Virus record (IMG/VR): IMGVR_UViG_3300030106_006632
Span: 1 to 33,584 of that record
Reading direction: 5' to 3' (one strand)
DNA: 33,584 bases
DNA from: a virus
Made by a program: the position numbers and the translations under genes. Under the pieces are notes generated by a model. That model worked only from the letters and a program-made list of their open reading frames with translations. It searched no databases and was not told the origin of the DNA. The first letter of the stretch is position 1. Each line of letters begins with the position of its first letter. Positions 8,880-16,255 of this stretch are shown here, one piece after another.

Positions 8880-10415
8880 ATGTCAGTAGAAAAATTTGCT
8901 TCTATATTTGACGGCTTGGAGGAAGCTTACGGAACCTTCAAGATCGAAAAACAACAATCCAATGGTAAAAATACAGGTAAAGCTGCCCTAGTACGCGAAA
9001 CACGGACCACGGCTCTATGGCAAGGTCATTTGTCAGGCAAGGGTTCAGGTGTTGGTATTATACCCATCAACTCTGAGAACAAATGTAAATGGGGCTGTAT
9101 AGATATAGACCAATATCCATTGGATCACAAAAACCTTATGGGTAAGATTAGAAAACTTAAATTACCTTTGGTGGTGTGTCGCTCCAAATCAGGTGGCGCT
9201 CACTGTTTTATCTTTTCAAAAGATTGGATAGAAGCCAAAGAGATGCAGAAAACCTTACAACATTTATCTTCTGCATTAGGTTATGGAGAGAGCGAGATCT
9301 TTCCAAAACAAATAAAATTACATTTAGATAGAGGTGACGTTGGTAATTTTTTAAACCTACCATACTTTGATGCAGAAAATGGTTTAAGATATGCTTTTAA
9401 GGATGACGGAACTTCTGCAACTTTAAAAGAGTTTTTTAGTTTGTACGATCAATATGTGCAAACGCCAGAAGAGATTATTAAATTACAGATTTTAGAAAAC
9501 GGAAAAAAGAATTTTTTACAAGATGGCCCTCCCTGCCTACAGATCCTGTGTGCAGATAAAATATCAGAGGGTGGACGCAATAACGGTCTTTTCAATCTCG
9601 GAGTATACCTACGTAAAGCGTACCCTGACAGTTGGGAATCAGAGATATTAAATTATAATATGAAGTATTTACATCCGCCTTTACCATTGAATGAGGTAAA
9701 CATTGTAGCCAAGCAGTTAGAGCGTAAAGACTACGCTTACAAATGTACAGATGCCCCTATCAATGCTCATTGTAACAAAGAGTTGTGTCAGACCCGTAAA
9801 TTTGGCGTAGGAGCTGCGGTTCAGGGCGCTTCTATAGCAAACCTTAGAAAATACAATTCGACGCCTCCTGTGTGGTTTATGGACGTCAATGGGGAGCCTC
9901 TGGAATTAGATACGGATGCTTTGCAAAGCCAAGCTTTATTTCAAAAGACTTGCATGGAGCAGTTAAATTTTATGCCACGGTCTTTGTCCAGAATAAATTG
10001 GGAGAATAGAATATCTGCTTTGCTAACCGAGATGAGACAGAATGAAAGTGCGATTATAGAAGTATCTCAGGATGCAAGCACCAAGGGACAGTTTTACGAT
10101 TATTTAGAAGAGTTCTGTCGTCATTTACAGCAAGCCCAAGATAAGGAAGAGATCCTACTAAAGAAGCCTTGGACAGATGAAGATAAAAACATTACATACT
10201 TTAGACTTAAAGATTTTGAAAACTTTTTAAAGAAAAATAAATTCTTTGAATTTAAATCACATAAGATAGCCCAAAGGCTACGAGATATAAATGGGGAGAG
10301 CATTGTGTTAAAAATTAAGAACAGGTCAGTAAGGGTTTGGTCCATACCTTCTTTTGACGTTGCAGACGTCGATATAAGTGCCCCTGACTTTCATCAAGAG
10401 GAGGTTCCTTTCTAA
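8880..10415 (+). CDS. Archaeo-eukaryotic-type (AEP/PrimPol-like) DNA primase
   Basis: The 511-residue protein carries the hallmarks of the AEP primase superfamily, in the form also seen in TOTE conflict systems and many phages. It has a D-x-D metal site in WGCIDIDQY (D75, D77), the S-x-x-H nucleotide-binding motif in RSKSGGAH (H108), and the third acidic/basic region around SEIFPKQIKL (138-146). A helical primase C-terminal-like region (about 215-290, G-R-N-N-G-L-F-N-L-G) follows. It leads into a cysteine cluster C-x6-HC-x4-C-x4-FG near 290-310, resembling the zinc/Fe-S type motif of primase accessory domains. The role is RNA or DNA primer synthesis for phage replication. An AGGTG precedes the ATG, and the stop overlaps the next start by one base. 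The C-terminal ~180 residues have no recognisable motif. Confidence 0.85.
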   Translation: MSVEKFASIFDGLEEAYGTFKIEKQQSNGKNTGKAALVRETRTTALWQGHLSGKGSGVGIIPINSENKCKWGCIDIDQYPLDHKNLMGKIRKLKLPLVVCRSKSGGAHCFIFSKDWIEAKEMQKTLQHLSSALGYGESEIFPKQIKLHLDRGDVGNFLNLPYFDAENGLRYAFKDDGTSATLKEFFSLYDQYVQTPEEIIKLQILENGKKNFLQDGPPCLQILCADKISEGGRNNGLFNLGVYLRKAYPDSWESEILNYNMKYLHPPLPLNEVNIVAKQLERKDYAYKCTDAPINAHCNKELCQTRKFGVGAAVQGASIANLRKYNSTPPVWFMDVNGEPLELDTDALQSQALFQKTCMEQLNFMPRSLSRINWENRISALLTEMRQNESAIIEVSQDASTKGQFYDYLEEFCRHLQQAQDKEEILLKKPWTDEDKNITYFRLKDFENFLKKNKFFEFKSHKIAQRLRDINGESIVLKIKNRSVRVWSIPSFDVADVDISAPDFHQEEVPF

Positions 10416-10879
10416 TGGTTGCTATTTATAAATTTGGAAAATCAAAAGAAAAAAAAGATCGTAACAAGGATATTTACATACAAAGGGTTGTAGAAAAGCG
10501 AACCCTACAGGCGATTGGTAAAAAATACGGGATTACTAAAGAAAGAGTAAGACAGCTTGTTCAGTTACAAAGAAAGTATTATGAAGTGCCTGACAGGGTA
10601 GAACTCATGGGTGATCTTCCCTTGAATACAAAGCTGTATCATACTTTAAAAAGGTATAAAGAATTAGAAACACCGATAGTTTTATTTATAAAGAAATACG
10701 ACATTGAAAAGCTAGTTAAGATACCTGGTATTGGTCCTACGGCTGTTTGTTTTTTATATAAATTGTTAGACGAGAGAGGTTATGATGTTCAGAATCTTTG
10801 GACCCCCAGGGACAGGGAAGACTACGACACTTTTAAATATGGTCGCATCTGCTTTAGAATCAGGGACTTCACCGAATGA
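10415..10879 (+). CDS. Sigma-region-4-like HTH plus helix-hairpin-helix small protein
   Basis: A 154-residue basic protein with two recognisable pieces. Residues about 28-56 (R-T-L-Q-A-I-G-K-K-Y-G-I-T-K-E-R-V-R-Q-L) match the helix-turn-helix of sigma70 region 4, which binds the -35 element. Residues about 97-122 (L-V-K-I-P-G-I-G-P-T-A) look like a helix-hairpin-helix or RNA polymerase alpha-CTD-like DNA-binding motif. It could be a phage transcription factor that redirects host RNA polymerase, or simply a dsDNA-binding replication accessory. The last 33 residues overlap the helicase gene out of frame by 98 bases and look unstructured, so this tail may be a read-through extension. It is coupled to the primase by a one-base stop/start overlap. 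Confidence 0.8.
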   Translation: MVAIYKFGKSKEKKDRNKDIYIQRVVEKRTLQAIGKKYGITKERVRQLVQLQRKYYEVPDRVELMGDLPLNTKLYHTLKRYKELETPIVLFIKKYDIEKLVKIPGIGPTAVCFLYKLLDERGYDVQNLWTPRDREDYDTFKYGRICFRIRDFTE

Positions 10880-12302
10880 AATAGCTTTTCTTGCTTTTAC
10901 AAAGAAAGCAGCTACGGAAGCTAAAATAAGAGCCTCCGAAAAGTTTCATTTAGATCCTGATAAAGACTTAATATTTTTTCGAACCATACATAGTTTGGCT
11001 TTGAGTATGACTGACATATCAAAAGACCAGATTATGCAGGAAGAAAACTATAGAGAACTAAGCGATATTATGGGTGTAAGCGTTACGGCTAAAAATATGG
11101 TAGGCTATGACGACAATGTATTAGAGTTATCTAAATCAAGCCATCCAATCTTGGGTTTGATAAATTTAGCCCGTCTTAAAAAGCAAAACCTCAGAGAAGC
11201 TTACAACCAATCTCATTTAGAAGAAGATTGGAATACTATCAACTACGTCAATAATGCCTTGGTTGATTACAAAAAGCGTTTTAATTTATATGACTTTACC
11301 GATATGCTAGAGTTGTTTATCAAGCAGGGGGACAAGTATTGTCCTAATTTTGCTTTGACCTTCCTAGATGAAGCACAGGATTTATCTCCTTTGCAGTGGG
11401 ACATTGCCCATATATTAGATCAAAGATCTAAAAAAATGTATTGTGCAGGTGATGACGATCAAGCCATCTACCGTTGGGCAGGGGCAGACGTCGATCATTT
11501 TATTAATCTTGAGGGCTCTTCTGAAACCCTGTCTCAATCCTACCGTGTCCCGAAAGTAGCTTGGTTTCTGGCATATAAAGTTAGCCGACGCATCAGTGGT
11601 CGCTTTCCAAAAAGATATAAGTCAAGCGATAGGATGGGTAAATTAATAAGGATTACGACCATCTCAGAATTAAATATGGACGAGGGGACTTGGTTGATAC
11701 TAGCTCAGGCGGGCTATCACCTACAGCCCGTGGCTCAGGACCTGAAAAGTTTCGGTTATCTATTTAATTACAGAGGGGTTAAAAGTGTACCTGAAAAAAT
11801 TGTACAGGCCGTCAATGGTTGGGAGCAACTAAGAAAAGGTCATCAAATATCAGGTGAGATAGCCCGAAAGATTTATAGCTTCATGTCTGTAAAAAACAGA
11901 ATTACCCGTGGTTTTAAAAAATTATCAGGATTAGATGACACTGATTTTGTAACTTTAGAAGATTTACAGAGTAATCACGGGTTATTGGCAACGGATCAGA
12001 TGATATGGCACGACGCTATGGATAAACTACCTGAGATAGACAGGGCTTACATCGTAGCCATGTTAAGAAGAGGGGAGAAGTTTAACAAGGAACCACGGAT
12101 CACGGTGTCTACCATACACGGCTCTAAAGGTGGTGAAGCTGATAATGTAGTGATTTTTACGGACTTATCGCCTGCTGCCGATGCAGAAATGAATATAAAT
12201 CCAGATGATTTGCATAGGTTGTTTTACGTTGCTGTAACAAGAACCAAAGAGAATTTGTACATTGTAGAGTCAGAGGATGTAACAAGGAGCTACGATTTAT
12301 AG
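10782..12302 (+). CDS. UvrD/Rep-like SF1 DNA helicase
   Basis: A 506-residue superfamily 1 helicase, likely the replicative or repair 3'-5' helicase of the phage. Motifs in order: Walker A GPPGTGKTT (7-15); motif Ia FLAFTKKAA; Walker B with the Q of motif II in FLDEAQDLSPLQW; motif III AGDDDQAIYRWAGA; motif IV SQSYRVP; motif V TVSTIHGSKGGEADNVV; and motif VI FYVAVTRTKENLYIVE. It is shorter than E. coli UvrD because the 1B and 2B insertions are reduced, as in many phage versions. Two adjacent ATGs (10782, 10785) are possible starts, with GAGAGG just upstream. The first 98 bases are shared with the preceding gene in another frame. Confidence 0.93.
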   Translation: MMFRIFGPPGTGKTTTLLNMVASALESGTSPNEIAFLAFTKKAATEAKIRASEKFHLDPDKDLIFFRTIHSLALSMTDISKDQIMQEENYRELSDIMGVSVTAKNMVGYDDNVLELSKSSHPILGLINLARLKKQNLREAYNQSHLEEDWNTINYVNNALVDYKKRFNLYDFTDMLELFIKQGDKYCPNFALTFLDEAQDLSPLQWDIAHILDQRSKKMYCAGDDDQAIYRWAGADVDHFINLEGSSETLSQSYRVPKVAWFLAYKVSRRISGRFPKRYKSSDRMGKLIRITTISELNMDEGTWLILAQAGYHLQPVAQDLKSFGYLFNYRGVKSVPEKIVQAVNGWEQLRKGHQISGEIARKIYSFMSVKNRITRGFKKLSGLDDTDFVTLEDLQSNHGLLATDQMIWHDAMDKLPEIDRAYIVAMLRRGEKFNKEPRITVSTIHGSKGGEADNVVIFTDLSPAADAEMNINPDDLHRLFYVAVTRTKENLYIVESEDVTRSYDL

Positions 12303-12376
12303 TTAACTTATTGATTATAAAAGAAAAAACAACAATTTTAGTTTCTAAAGTTGCCTTATAGAGAACAGAAACATTT

Positions 12377-12392
12377 TAAAGGGGCCCCTTTA
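12377..12392. promoter_or_regulatory. 16-bp perfect palindrome, possible operator
   Basis: TAAAGGGGCCCCTTTA is a perfect 16-bp palindrome in the 120-base gap before the winged-helix regulator gene. A weak promoter (TTGCCT 12351-12356, 17-base spacer, TTTTAA) would place the transcription start inside it, so it could be the site of autoregulation. The same GGGGCCCC core recurs just before terL (24330-24337). The remainder of this gap shows nothing else. Confidence 0.4.
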
Positions 12393-12422
12393 GTACACTC
12401 AATAACTTAAAAAGGATACATT

Positions 12423-12953
12423 ATGAAAGAAGAATTACAAAAATTAGAGAATATATTTCAAGAAATTAGAGCTATTGATACTGAATTACAGTTGCAAGCT
12501 ATCTTAACTCTGCTTTTAGTTGCAAGTGCAGAAGAAAAATTTTATGAAACTGAAAATTTTGATGACCTGATGGGTAATACAGAGCTTGCTAGTATTTTAA
12601 ATATGACAGGCGCTAGTGTCAGTAGAAACGTAGCTGCTTTATCAGAGGGACAAAAGCTAACAACAAGACCAAGAAGAAAGTATGGCGGTTTAAATTTAAT
12701 TAGAATTGAACGTCATCCCCTTGGATCAAGAAAAAATGTTTTGTATTTAACATCTACAGGAAGATACTTAGTAGAAAAGTTAACAAGTATGTTAAACCCT
12801 GAATATATTCCCTATAATTTAAGAGTACGTAAATCGTCTGTTAAAGATAAAAGAAGTGGTATAAACACAAGAACAGGACAGAGAGTTAATAAACAATATA
12901 AGATACTCAATAAAATAAAAGAATTAGAAAAACAATTATTGGAAATGACATGA
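12423..12953 (+). CDS. Winged-helix DNA-binding regulator (paralogue 1)
   Basis: A 176-residue MarR/ArsR-like winged-helix protein, probably a transcription regulator. The N-terminal helix (I-D-T-E-L-Q-L-Q-A-I-L-T-L-L-L) resembles a dimerisation helix. The recognition region is L-A-S-I-L-N-M-T-G-A-S-V-S-R-N-V-A-A-L-S (about 57-76), the wing follows, and a basic C-terminal tail rich in Lys and Arg ends in a short coiled coil. It is clearly paralogous to the 112-residue protein at 16905-17243, which shares the QLQ...LLL helix and the ASxSRNVAxLS core. The downstream gene overlaps it by ATGA. An AAGGAT precedes the ATG, and a perfect GGGGCCCC palindrome lies about 30 bases upstream. Confidence 0.8.
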   Translation: MKEELQKLENIFQEIRAIDTELQLQAILTLLLVASAEEKFYETENFDDLMGNTELASILNMTGASVSRNVAALSEGQKLTTRPRRKYGGLNLIRIERHPLGSRKNVLYLTSTGRYLVEKLTSMLNPEYIPYNLRVRKSSVKDKRSGINTRTGQRVNKQYKILNKIKELEKQLLEMT

Positions 12954-13126
12954 AGCTTACAGGATTTAAAACGATTGAAAAAACTATAAAGTCTGTCTTT
13001 GAAAATCCAGATATAAAACCAGAAGATCGAAGAAAAGTAATTGCAGAATTACTTGAGCCCATGACCCAAAAATTATTTGGAAATGATTACGATCCTTACA
13101 TTTCAAAAAAAAATACAGGAAAATAA
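12950..13126 (+). CDS. Small hypothetical protein (58 aa)
   Basis: This short frame encodes 58 residues beginning MKLTGFKTIEKTIKSVF and ending in a basic tail (K-K-N-T-G-K). It is helical and charged, with no recognised motif. The start overlaps the stop of the winged-helix gene (ATGA), and its stop is one base before the next gene's ATG, so it fits a tightly coupled operon. Function unknown. Confidence 0.6.
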   Translation: MKLTGFKTIEKTIKSVFENPDIKPEDRRKVIAELLEPMTQKLFGNDYDPYISKKNTGK

Positions 13127-13127
13127 A

Positions 13128-13382
13128 ATGAAACGAGCAGAAATATTAAAGAAAGCAGAGAGTCTGGTAAACGGACCACGGGCCAAAGACTATGGTAGCG
13201 CGTATGAAAACCATGCGCGCATTGCAAAATTATGGTCGGTCATTTTACAAAAGGACATTACTGTACCGCAAGTATACCAATGTATGATTGCTTTGAAGTT
13301 AGCAAGATTAGTCGAGACGCCTGACCACGAAGATTCATGGATTGATATCTGTGGCTATGGCGCATTAGGTGGAGAGAAGTAA
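13128..13382 (+). CDS. DUF6378-like small protein
   Basis: The 84 residues from ATG 13128 match the pattern of the DUF6378 phage family: R-A-K-D-Y-G-S-A-Y-E-N-H-A-R-I-A-K-L-W near the N terminus, a central M-I-A-L-K-L-A-R-L, and the C-terminal D-S-W-I-D-I-C-G-Y-G-A-L. The conserved His, Asp and Glu residues hint at a metal- or nucleotide-binding helical bundle, comparable to small MazG-like proteins, but no activity is established that I know of. An upstream in-frame start at 13077 would lie inside the preceding gene and is not favoured. The stop overlaps the polymerase ATG by one base. Confidence 0.75.
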   Translation: MKRAEILKKAESLVNGPRAKDYGSAYENHARIAKLWSVILQKDITVPQVYQCMIALKLARLVETPDHEDSWIDICGYGALGGEK

Positions 13383-15280
13383 TGTCCTTACAATTAAATT
13401 TACTCACCCAAAAAAGTGAATGGCTACCCCCACAAGAATTACCTGATTTATCCGAAGCTAAAACAATAGCTATAGATGTAGAAACCAAAGACCCAGAGAT
13501 TAAAACTTATGGTCCTGGATGGGCAGTTGGAAATGGTCACATTGTTGGCTACGCCATTGCGACGGATTTTTGGAAAGGCTATGTACCTATCAGGCACTTG
13601 GGCGGGGGTAATCTTGACGAGCGTATTGTAAATAATTGGCTCAAGAAAGTTTTTGAGAGCCCTGCGGATAAAATCATGCACAATGCCCAATATGATGCAG
13701 GTTGGATACGTCAGATGGGGTTTAAATTAAACGGACGACTCATAGACACGATGCTAATCGCCTCTTTATTGGACGAAAACCGTTTTAGCTACTCACTCAA
13801 TGCACTTGCTTTTGATTATCTAAATAAAACCAAATCAGAAAAAGGATTAGTAGAAGCTGCAAGAGATTTTGGTGTCGATCCCAAAGCTGAAATGTGGAAG
13901 CTACCCGCCATGTATGTAGGACCGTATGCAGAAGCAGATGCCGAACTGACCTTGGAACTCTGGAACTTTTTTAATTTTGAACTCAACAAGCAAGACCTTT
14001 GGCAGATTGTAAATCTCGAACTAGAATTACTGCCCTGTCTCATTGATATGACATGGCGCGGTGTGCGTGTCGATCAAAATAGATTAGAAAGAACCAAAGA
14101 TGCTTTATTAAAAAAAGAAGTCATACTATCTCAGCAGATAAAAAAAATGGTTGGTCACGATGTAGAAATATGGGCAGCCCAATCGTTAGCCAAGGCTTTT
14201 GATGCGCTTAGTATCCAATACCCAAAGACAGAGAAAGGCGCACCGTCTTTTACCAAATCGTTTTTATCAGAGCATCCACACGAATTACCCAAGCTGATTG
14301 TTGAATCACGAAACATCAACAAGGCCAATGGGACTTTTATTAATACGATTATGAAGCACTGCCATAAAGATAGCAGAATCCATAGTCATATTAATCAGAT
14401 ACGTTCTGACAGTGGGGGGACTGTTTCAGGACGTATCTCCATGAATAATCCTAATTTACAGCAGATCCCCGCTAGAGATCCAGAGATCGGACCCATGATA
14501 CGTAGTTTGTTCTTACCTGAAAAAGACGAAAGTTGGGCGGCCATAGATTTCTCTCAACAAGAACCACGGCTCTTGGTTCATTATGCCCATGTGTATGGAA
14601 AGGCGAAAGGTAGCCCGTTGCCCGCGATTGAAGAATTTGTCACGGCTTATAACGAAAACCCCGATATGGACTTTCACACGATGGTAGCTGAGATGGCTAA
14701 CATACCCAGAAAGAAAGCAAAAACGATTAACTTGGGCATGATGTATGGTATGGGCGTCAATAAATTATCGGAACAGTTAGATGTCTCCTTGGACGAAGCC
14801 AGAGAATTAATTGGTCAATACCATGCAAGAGTCCCGTTTGTTAAAAAATTAATGAACGGTGTTACCCAGAGGTTGAATGAAAAATCAAGTAGCGGTTCTA
14901 TTCGATCCATACGGGGTAGAAAATGTCGATTTGATTTATGGGAGCCCGATACATTCAGTATGAACAAAGCACTACCGTACAAGGAAGCCCTGAAAGAATA
15001 TGGCGAAACCACCAAACTAAAACGAGCATACTCTTACAAAGCCCTTAATCGTTTAATCCAAGCATCGGCTGCTGATATGACCAAACAATCTATGGTAAAC
15101 CTCTATAAAGAAGGCATTATACCGCTTATTCAGATCCACGACGAGATAGCGGTTTCTGTAAAGGATAAAAATACAGCAAAAGATATTGCCAAGATTATGG
15201 AAAATGCAGTATTGTTAGAAGTACCTAACAAGTGTGATGTTGAAATCGGCCCTAGTTGGGGCGAGGCAAAAGCATTGTAA
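13382..15280 (+). CDS. polA: Family A DNA polymerase with 3'-5' exonuclease
   Basis: A 632-residue replicative polymerase of the Pol I family, lacking the 5'-3' exonuclease domain as is usual in phages. The proofreading domain shows Exo I AIDVET (D32, E34), Exo II HNAQYDAGW and Exo III YAEADAELT. The polymerase domain shows G-T-V-S-G-R-I-S-M-N-N-P-N-L-Q-Q-I-P, motif A AAIDFSQQEPRL, motif B RKKAKTINLGMMYG (residues 443-456), and motif C IQIHDEI with the catalytic Asp. In motif B the residue equivalent to E. coli Phe762 is Leu (L451), a variant noted in marine phages and linked in the literature to slower or temperate life styles. It ends the replication operon, and a strong terminator follows 30 bases later. 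Confidence 0.96.
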   Translation: MSLQLNLLTQKSEWLPPQELPDLSEAKTIAIDVETKDPEIKTYGPGWAVGNGHIVGYAIATDFWKGYVPIRHLGGGNLDERIVNNWLKKVFESPADKIMHNAQYDAGWIRQMGFKLNGRLIDTMLIASLLDENRFSYSLNALAFDYLNKTKSEKGLVEAARDFGVDPKAEMWKLPAMYVGPYAEADAELTLELWNFFNFELNKQDLWQIVNLELELLPCLIDMTWRGVRVDQNRLERTKDALLKKEVILSQQIKKMVGHDVEIWAAQSLAKAFDALSIQYPKTEKGAPSFTKSFLSEHPHELPKLIVESRNINKANGTFINTIMKHCHKDSRIHSHINQIRSDSGGTVSGRISMNNPNLQQIPARDPEIGPMIRSLFLPEKDESWAAIDFSQQEPRLLVHYAHVYGKAKGSPLPAIEEFVTAYNENPDMDFHTMVAEMANIPRKKAKTINLGMMYGMGVNKLSEQLDVSLDEARELIGQYHARVPFVKKLMNGVTQRLNEKSSSGSIRSIRGRKCRFDLWEPDTFSMNKALPYKEALKEYGETTKLKRAYSYKALNRLIQASAADMTKQSMVNLYKEGIIPLIQIHDEIAVSVKDKNTAKDIAKIMENAVLLEVPNKCDVEIGPSWGEAKAL

Positions 15281-15310
15281 GTTAGTTTTTCATATTCGTC
15301 TCCCTTAATG

Positions 15311-15340
15311 GCCCCGTTAAATCAAAAACGGGGCTTTTTT
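15311..15340 (+). terminator. Terminator of the replication operon
   Basis: GCCCCGTT (15311-15318), an 8-base loop, AACGGGGC (15327-15334), then TTTTTT. It is a classic intrinsic terminator 30 bases after the polymerase stop codon. Confidence 0.9.
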
Positions 15341-15341
15341 C

Positions 15342-15370
15342 TTGACATATTGTATAAACTCTTATATTTT
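15342..15370 (+). promoter_or_regulatory. Promoter for the ribbon-helix-helix gene
   Basis: Perfect TTGACA (15342-15347). TATTTT lies 17 bases further on (15365-15370), with TATATT at a 15-base spacing as an alternative. It begins immediately after the terminator U-tract and leads to the small gene at 15397. Confidence 0.6.
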
Positions 15371-15396
15371 CTTAGACAATTATATAGGAGATACGT

Positions 15397-15561
15397 ATGG
15401 ATACAACCAAATGGAAGAGTGTTTTAGTTCCGAAAGAAATTTATGATGAGATTAAAAAGCTTTCCAAGGACGAAGGACGCACCATTAGTGGTCAGTTGCG
15501 TTTAGTTTTTGATTATTATAAGAAAAAACAACCTCTCACGCCCTACAGTACCAAGGATTAA
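15397..15561 (+). CDS. Small ribbon-helix-helix (CopG/Arc-like) regulator
   Basis: A 54-residue protein with the plan of a CopG/Arc/MetJ-type repressor. A short beta strand (W-K-S-V-L-V-P) is followed by helix A (K-E-I-Y-D-E-I-K-K-L-S-K-D-E-G) and helix B (T-I-S-G-Q-L-R-L-V-F-D-Y-Y-K). Such proteins dimerise and bind operators with the paired strand. The start ATG has AGGAG six bases upstream, and a consensus-like promoter lies directly before it. It is a single-gene unit isolated by the polymerase terminator, and it runs into the converging minus-strand gene with a 4-base overlap. It is a plausible regulator of the divergent control region around 15.3-16.7 kb; its targets are unknown. Confidence 0.75.
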   Translation: MDTTKWKSVLVPKEIYDEIKKLSKDEGRTISGQLRLVFDYYKKKQPLTPYSTKD

Positions 15562-16061
15562 AAAATACCCATTGGAAAAGGTTTTGGAGTTCCGCCCTCA
15601 AAATCTGCACTAGGAAACTCATTTTTAATAAGCGTTTGTATACCTGACATCAGACCCTGTACTTTGCCTTGAGATTCTTTAGCCGTATCCTGCATGGCTA
15701 ACATATTCAGAAAAAACTGTAAGCCTTGTAATGGGTTTTGATTAATTTTGGGAGGAATTAATCCAGGCATAGGAGAACTAGTGGGATTGTAAGTGGACTC
15801 AGTAGCCTCAAGTAAATCTTTTCTTAATGCATCAAGATTGGAGATTGCAGGTTGACCCGCAACAGTTGAAGCTGTGACTCCTGTAGAGGGTGTTTGAATA
15901 TCAGGCGTCATTTCCGACCCTGAATCCATCATAGCACCACCAAGATTACCACCTAATAAATCTGCTGATGAAACTTGTTGTGCTTGTAATTGAGGTTGTT
16001 GAGCCTGCTCAAACAAACCACCGATACCGCCAATACCAAATTGATCCAAAGCCATTTTCAT
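15558..16061 (-). CDS. Hypothetical protein, Gly/Gln-rich, minus strand
   Basis: The 167 residues are not recognised. The N-terminal part is low-complexity, with Gly-Ile-Gly repeats then Gln-rich (Q-A-Q-Q-P-Q-L-Q-A-Q-Q). The middle is Ser/Thr/Pro-rich and the C-terminal half helical (L-Q-G-L-Q-F-F-L-N-M-L). Composition resembles a minor virion or scaffold-like protein more than an enzyme, but its isolation among regulators on the opposite strand argues for something else. No Shine-Dalgarno sequence precedes either possible ATG (16061 or 16055). A TATAAT box lies only six bases upstream of the first, so the mRNA may be leaderless. Confidence 0.65.
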   Translation of the reverse strand: MKMALDQFGIGGIGGLFEQAQQPQLQAQQVSSADLLGGNLGGAMMDSGSEMTPDIQTPSTGVTASTVAGQPAISNLDALRKDLLEATESTYNPTSSPMPGLIPPKINQNPLQGLQFFLNMLAMQDTAKESQGKVQGLMSGIQTLIKNEFPSADFEGGTPKPFPMGIF

Positions 16062-16067
16062 ACGTTT

Positions 16068-16095
16068 ATTATAATAAATTAAAAAAAAATTACAA
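16068..16095 (-). promoter_or_regulatory. Minus-strand promoter giving a near-leaderless mRNA
   Basis: Read on the minus strand: TTGTAA (16095-16090), 16-base spacer, TATAAT (16073-16068). The expected start is at about 16061, which is the A of the gene's ATG. Confidence 0.55.
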
Positions 16096-16110
16096 TTGTG
16101 AATTTTTTTC

Positions 16111-16139
16111 TTGCAATATCTTATAAAATCCTTTATAAG
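16111..16139 (+). promoter_or_regulatory. Promoter for the candidate ncRNA
   Basis: TTGCAA (16111-16116), 17-base spacer, TATAAG (16134-16139). The -10 region lies in an inverted repeat CTTATAAA/TTTATAAG (16120-16139), a possible operator. It points into a gene-free structured segment that ends in a strong terminator. Confidence 0.55.
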
Positions 16140-16145
16140 TAAAGT

Positions 16146-16255
16146 GTTTAGTTGAAAATTTTTTCAATTTAGACAACTCCGTAATAAAGACCTTGGTTTT
16201 GCCTGTAAAGATTCCAAGGTCAACTCAGGGGGACACAACTGTCCCCCATTTTTTT
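16146..16255 (+). ncRNA. Candidate structured small RNA, about 110 nt
   Basis: A plus-strand segment between two minus-strand genes, with its own promoter upstream, three predicted hairpins and a terminator, and no usable reading frame. Hairpin 1: TTGAAA/TTTCAA near 16152-16167, enclosed by AGTTG (16150-16154) and CAACT (16174-16178). Hairpin 2: GACCTTGG (16189-16196) with CCAAGGTC (16214-16221), 8 bp with a 17-base loop. Hairpin 3 is the terminator at 16228-16255. It matches no RNA family I recognise (not tRNA, tmRNA or 6S). The end runs into the stop codon of the minus-strand zinc-protein gene, so it could also act as antisense to that transcript. Expression is inferred, not shown. Confidence 0.5.
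16228..16255 (+). terminator. Strong intrinsic terminator
   Basis: GGGGGACA / CAAC / TGTCCCCC is a perfect 8-bp stem with a 4-base loop, followed by A and seven Ts. The U-tract exists only in the plus direction, so it terminates plus-strand RNA even though the flanking genes are on the minus strand. Confidence 0.9.

Noticed and set aside
8880-10415. A TOTE-type defence (conflict) system
   Set aside because: The primase resembles the AEP domain of TOTE systems, and helicases and a nuclease are present, but they lie in a phage replication operon with polymerase and not as a fused or compact defence locus; ordinary phage replication explains them.
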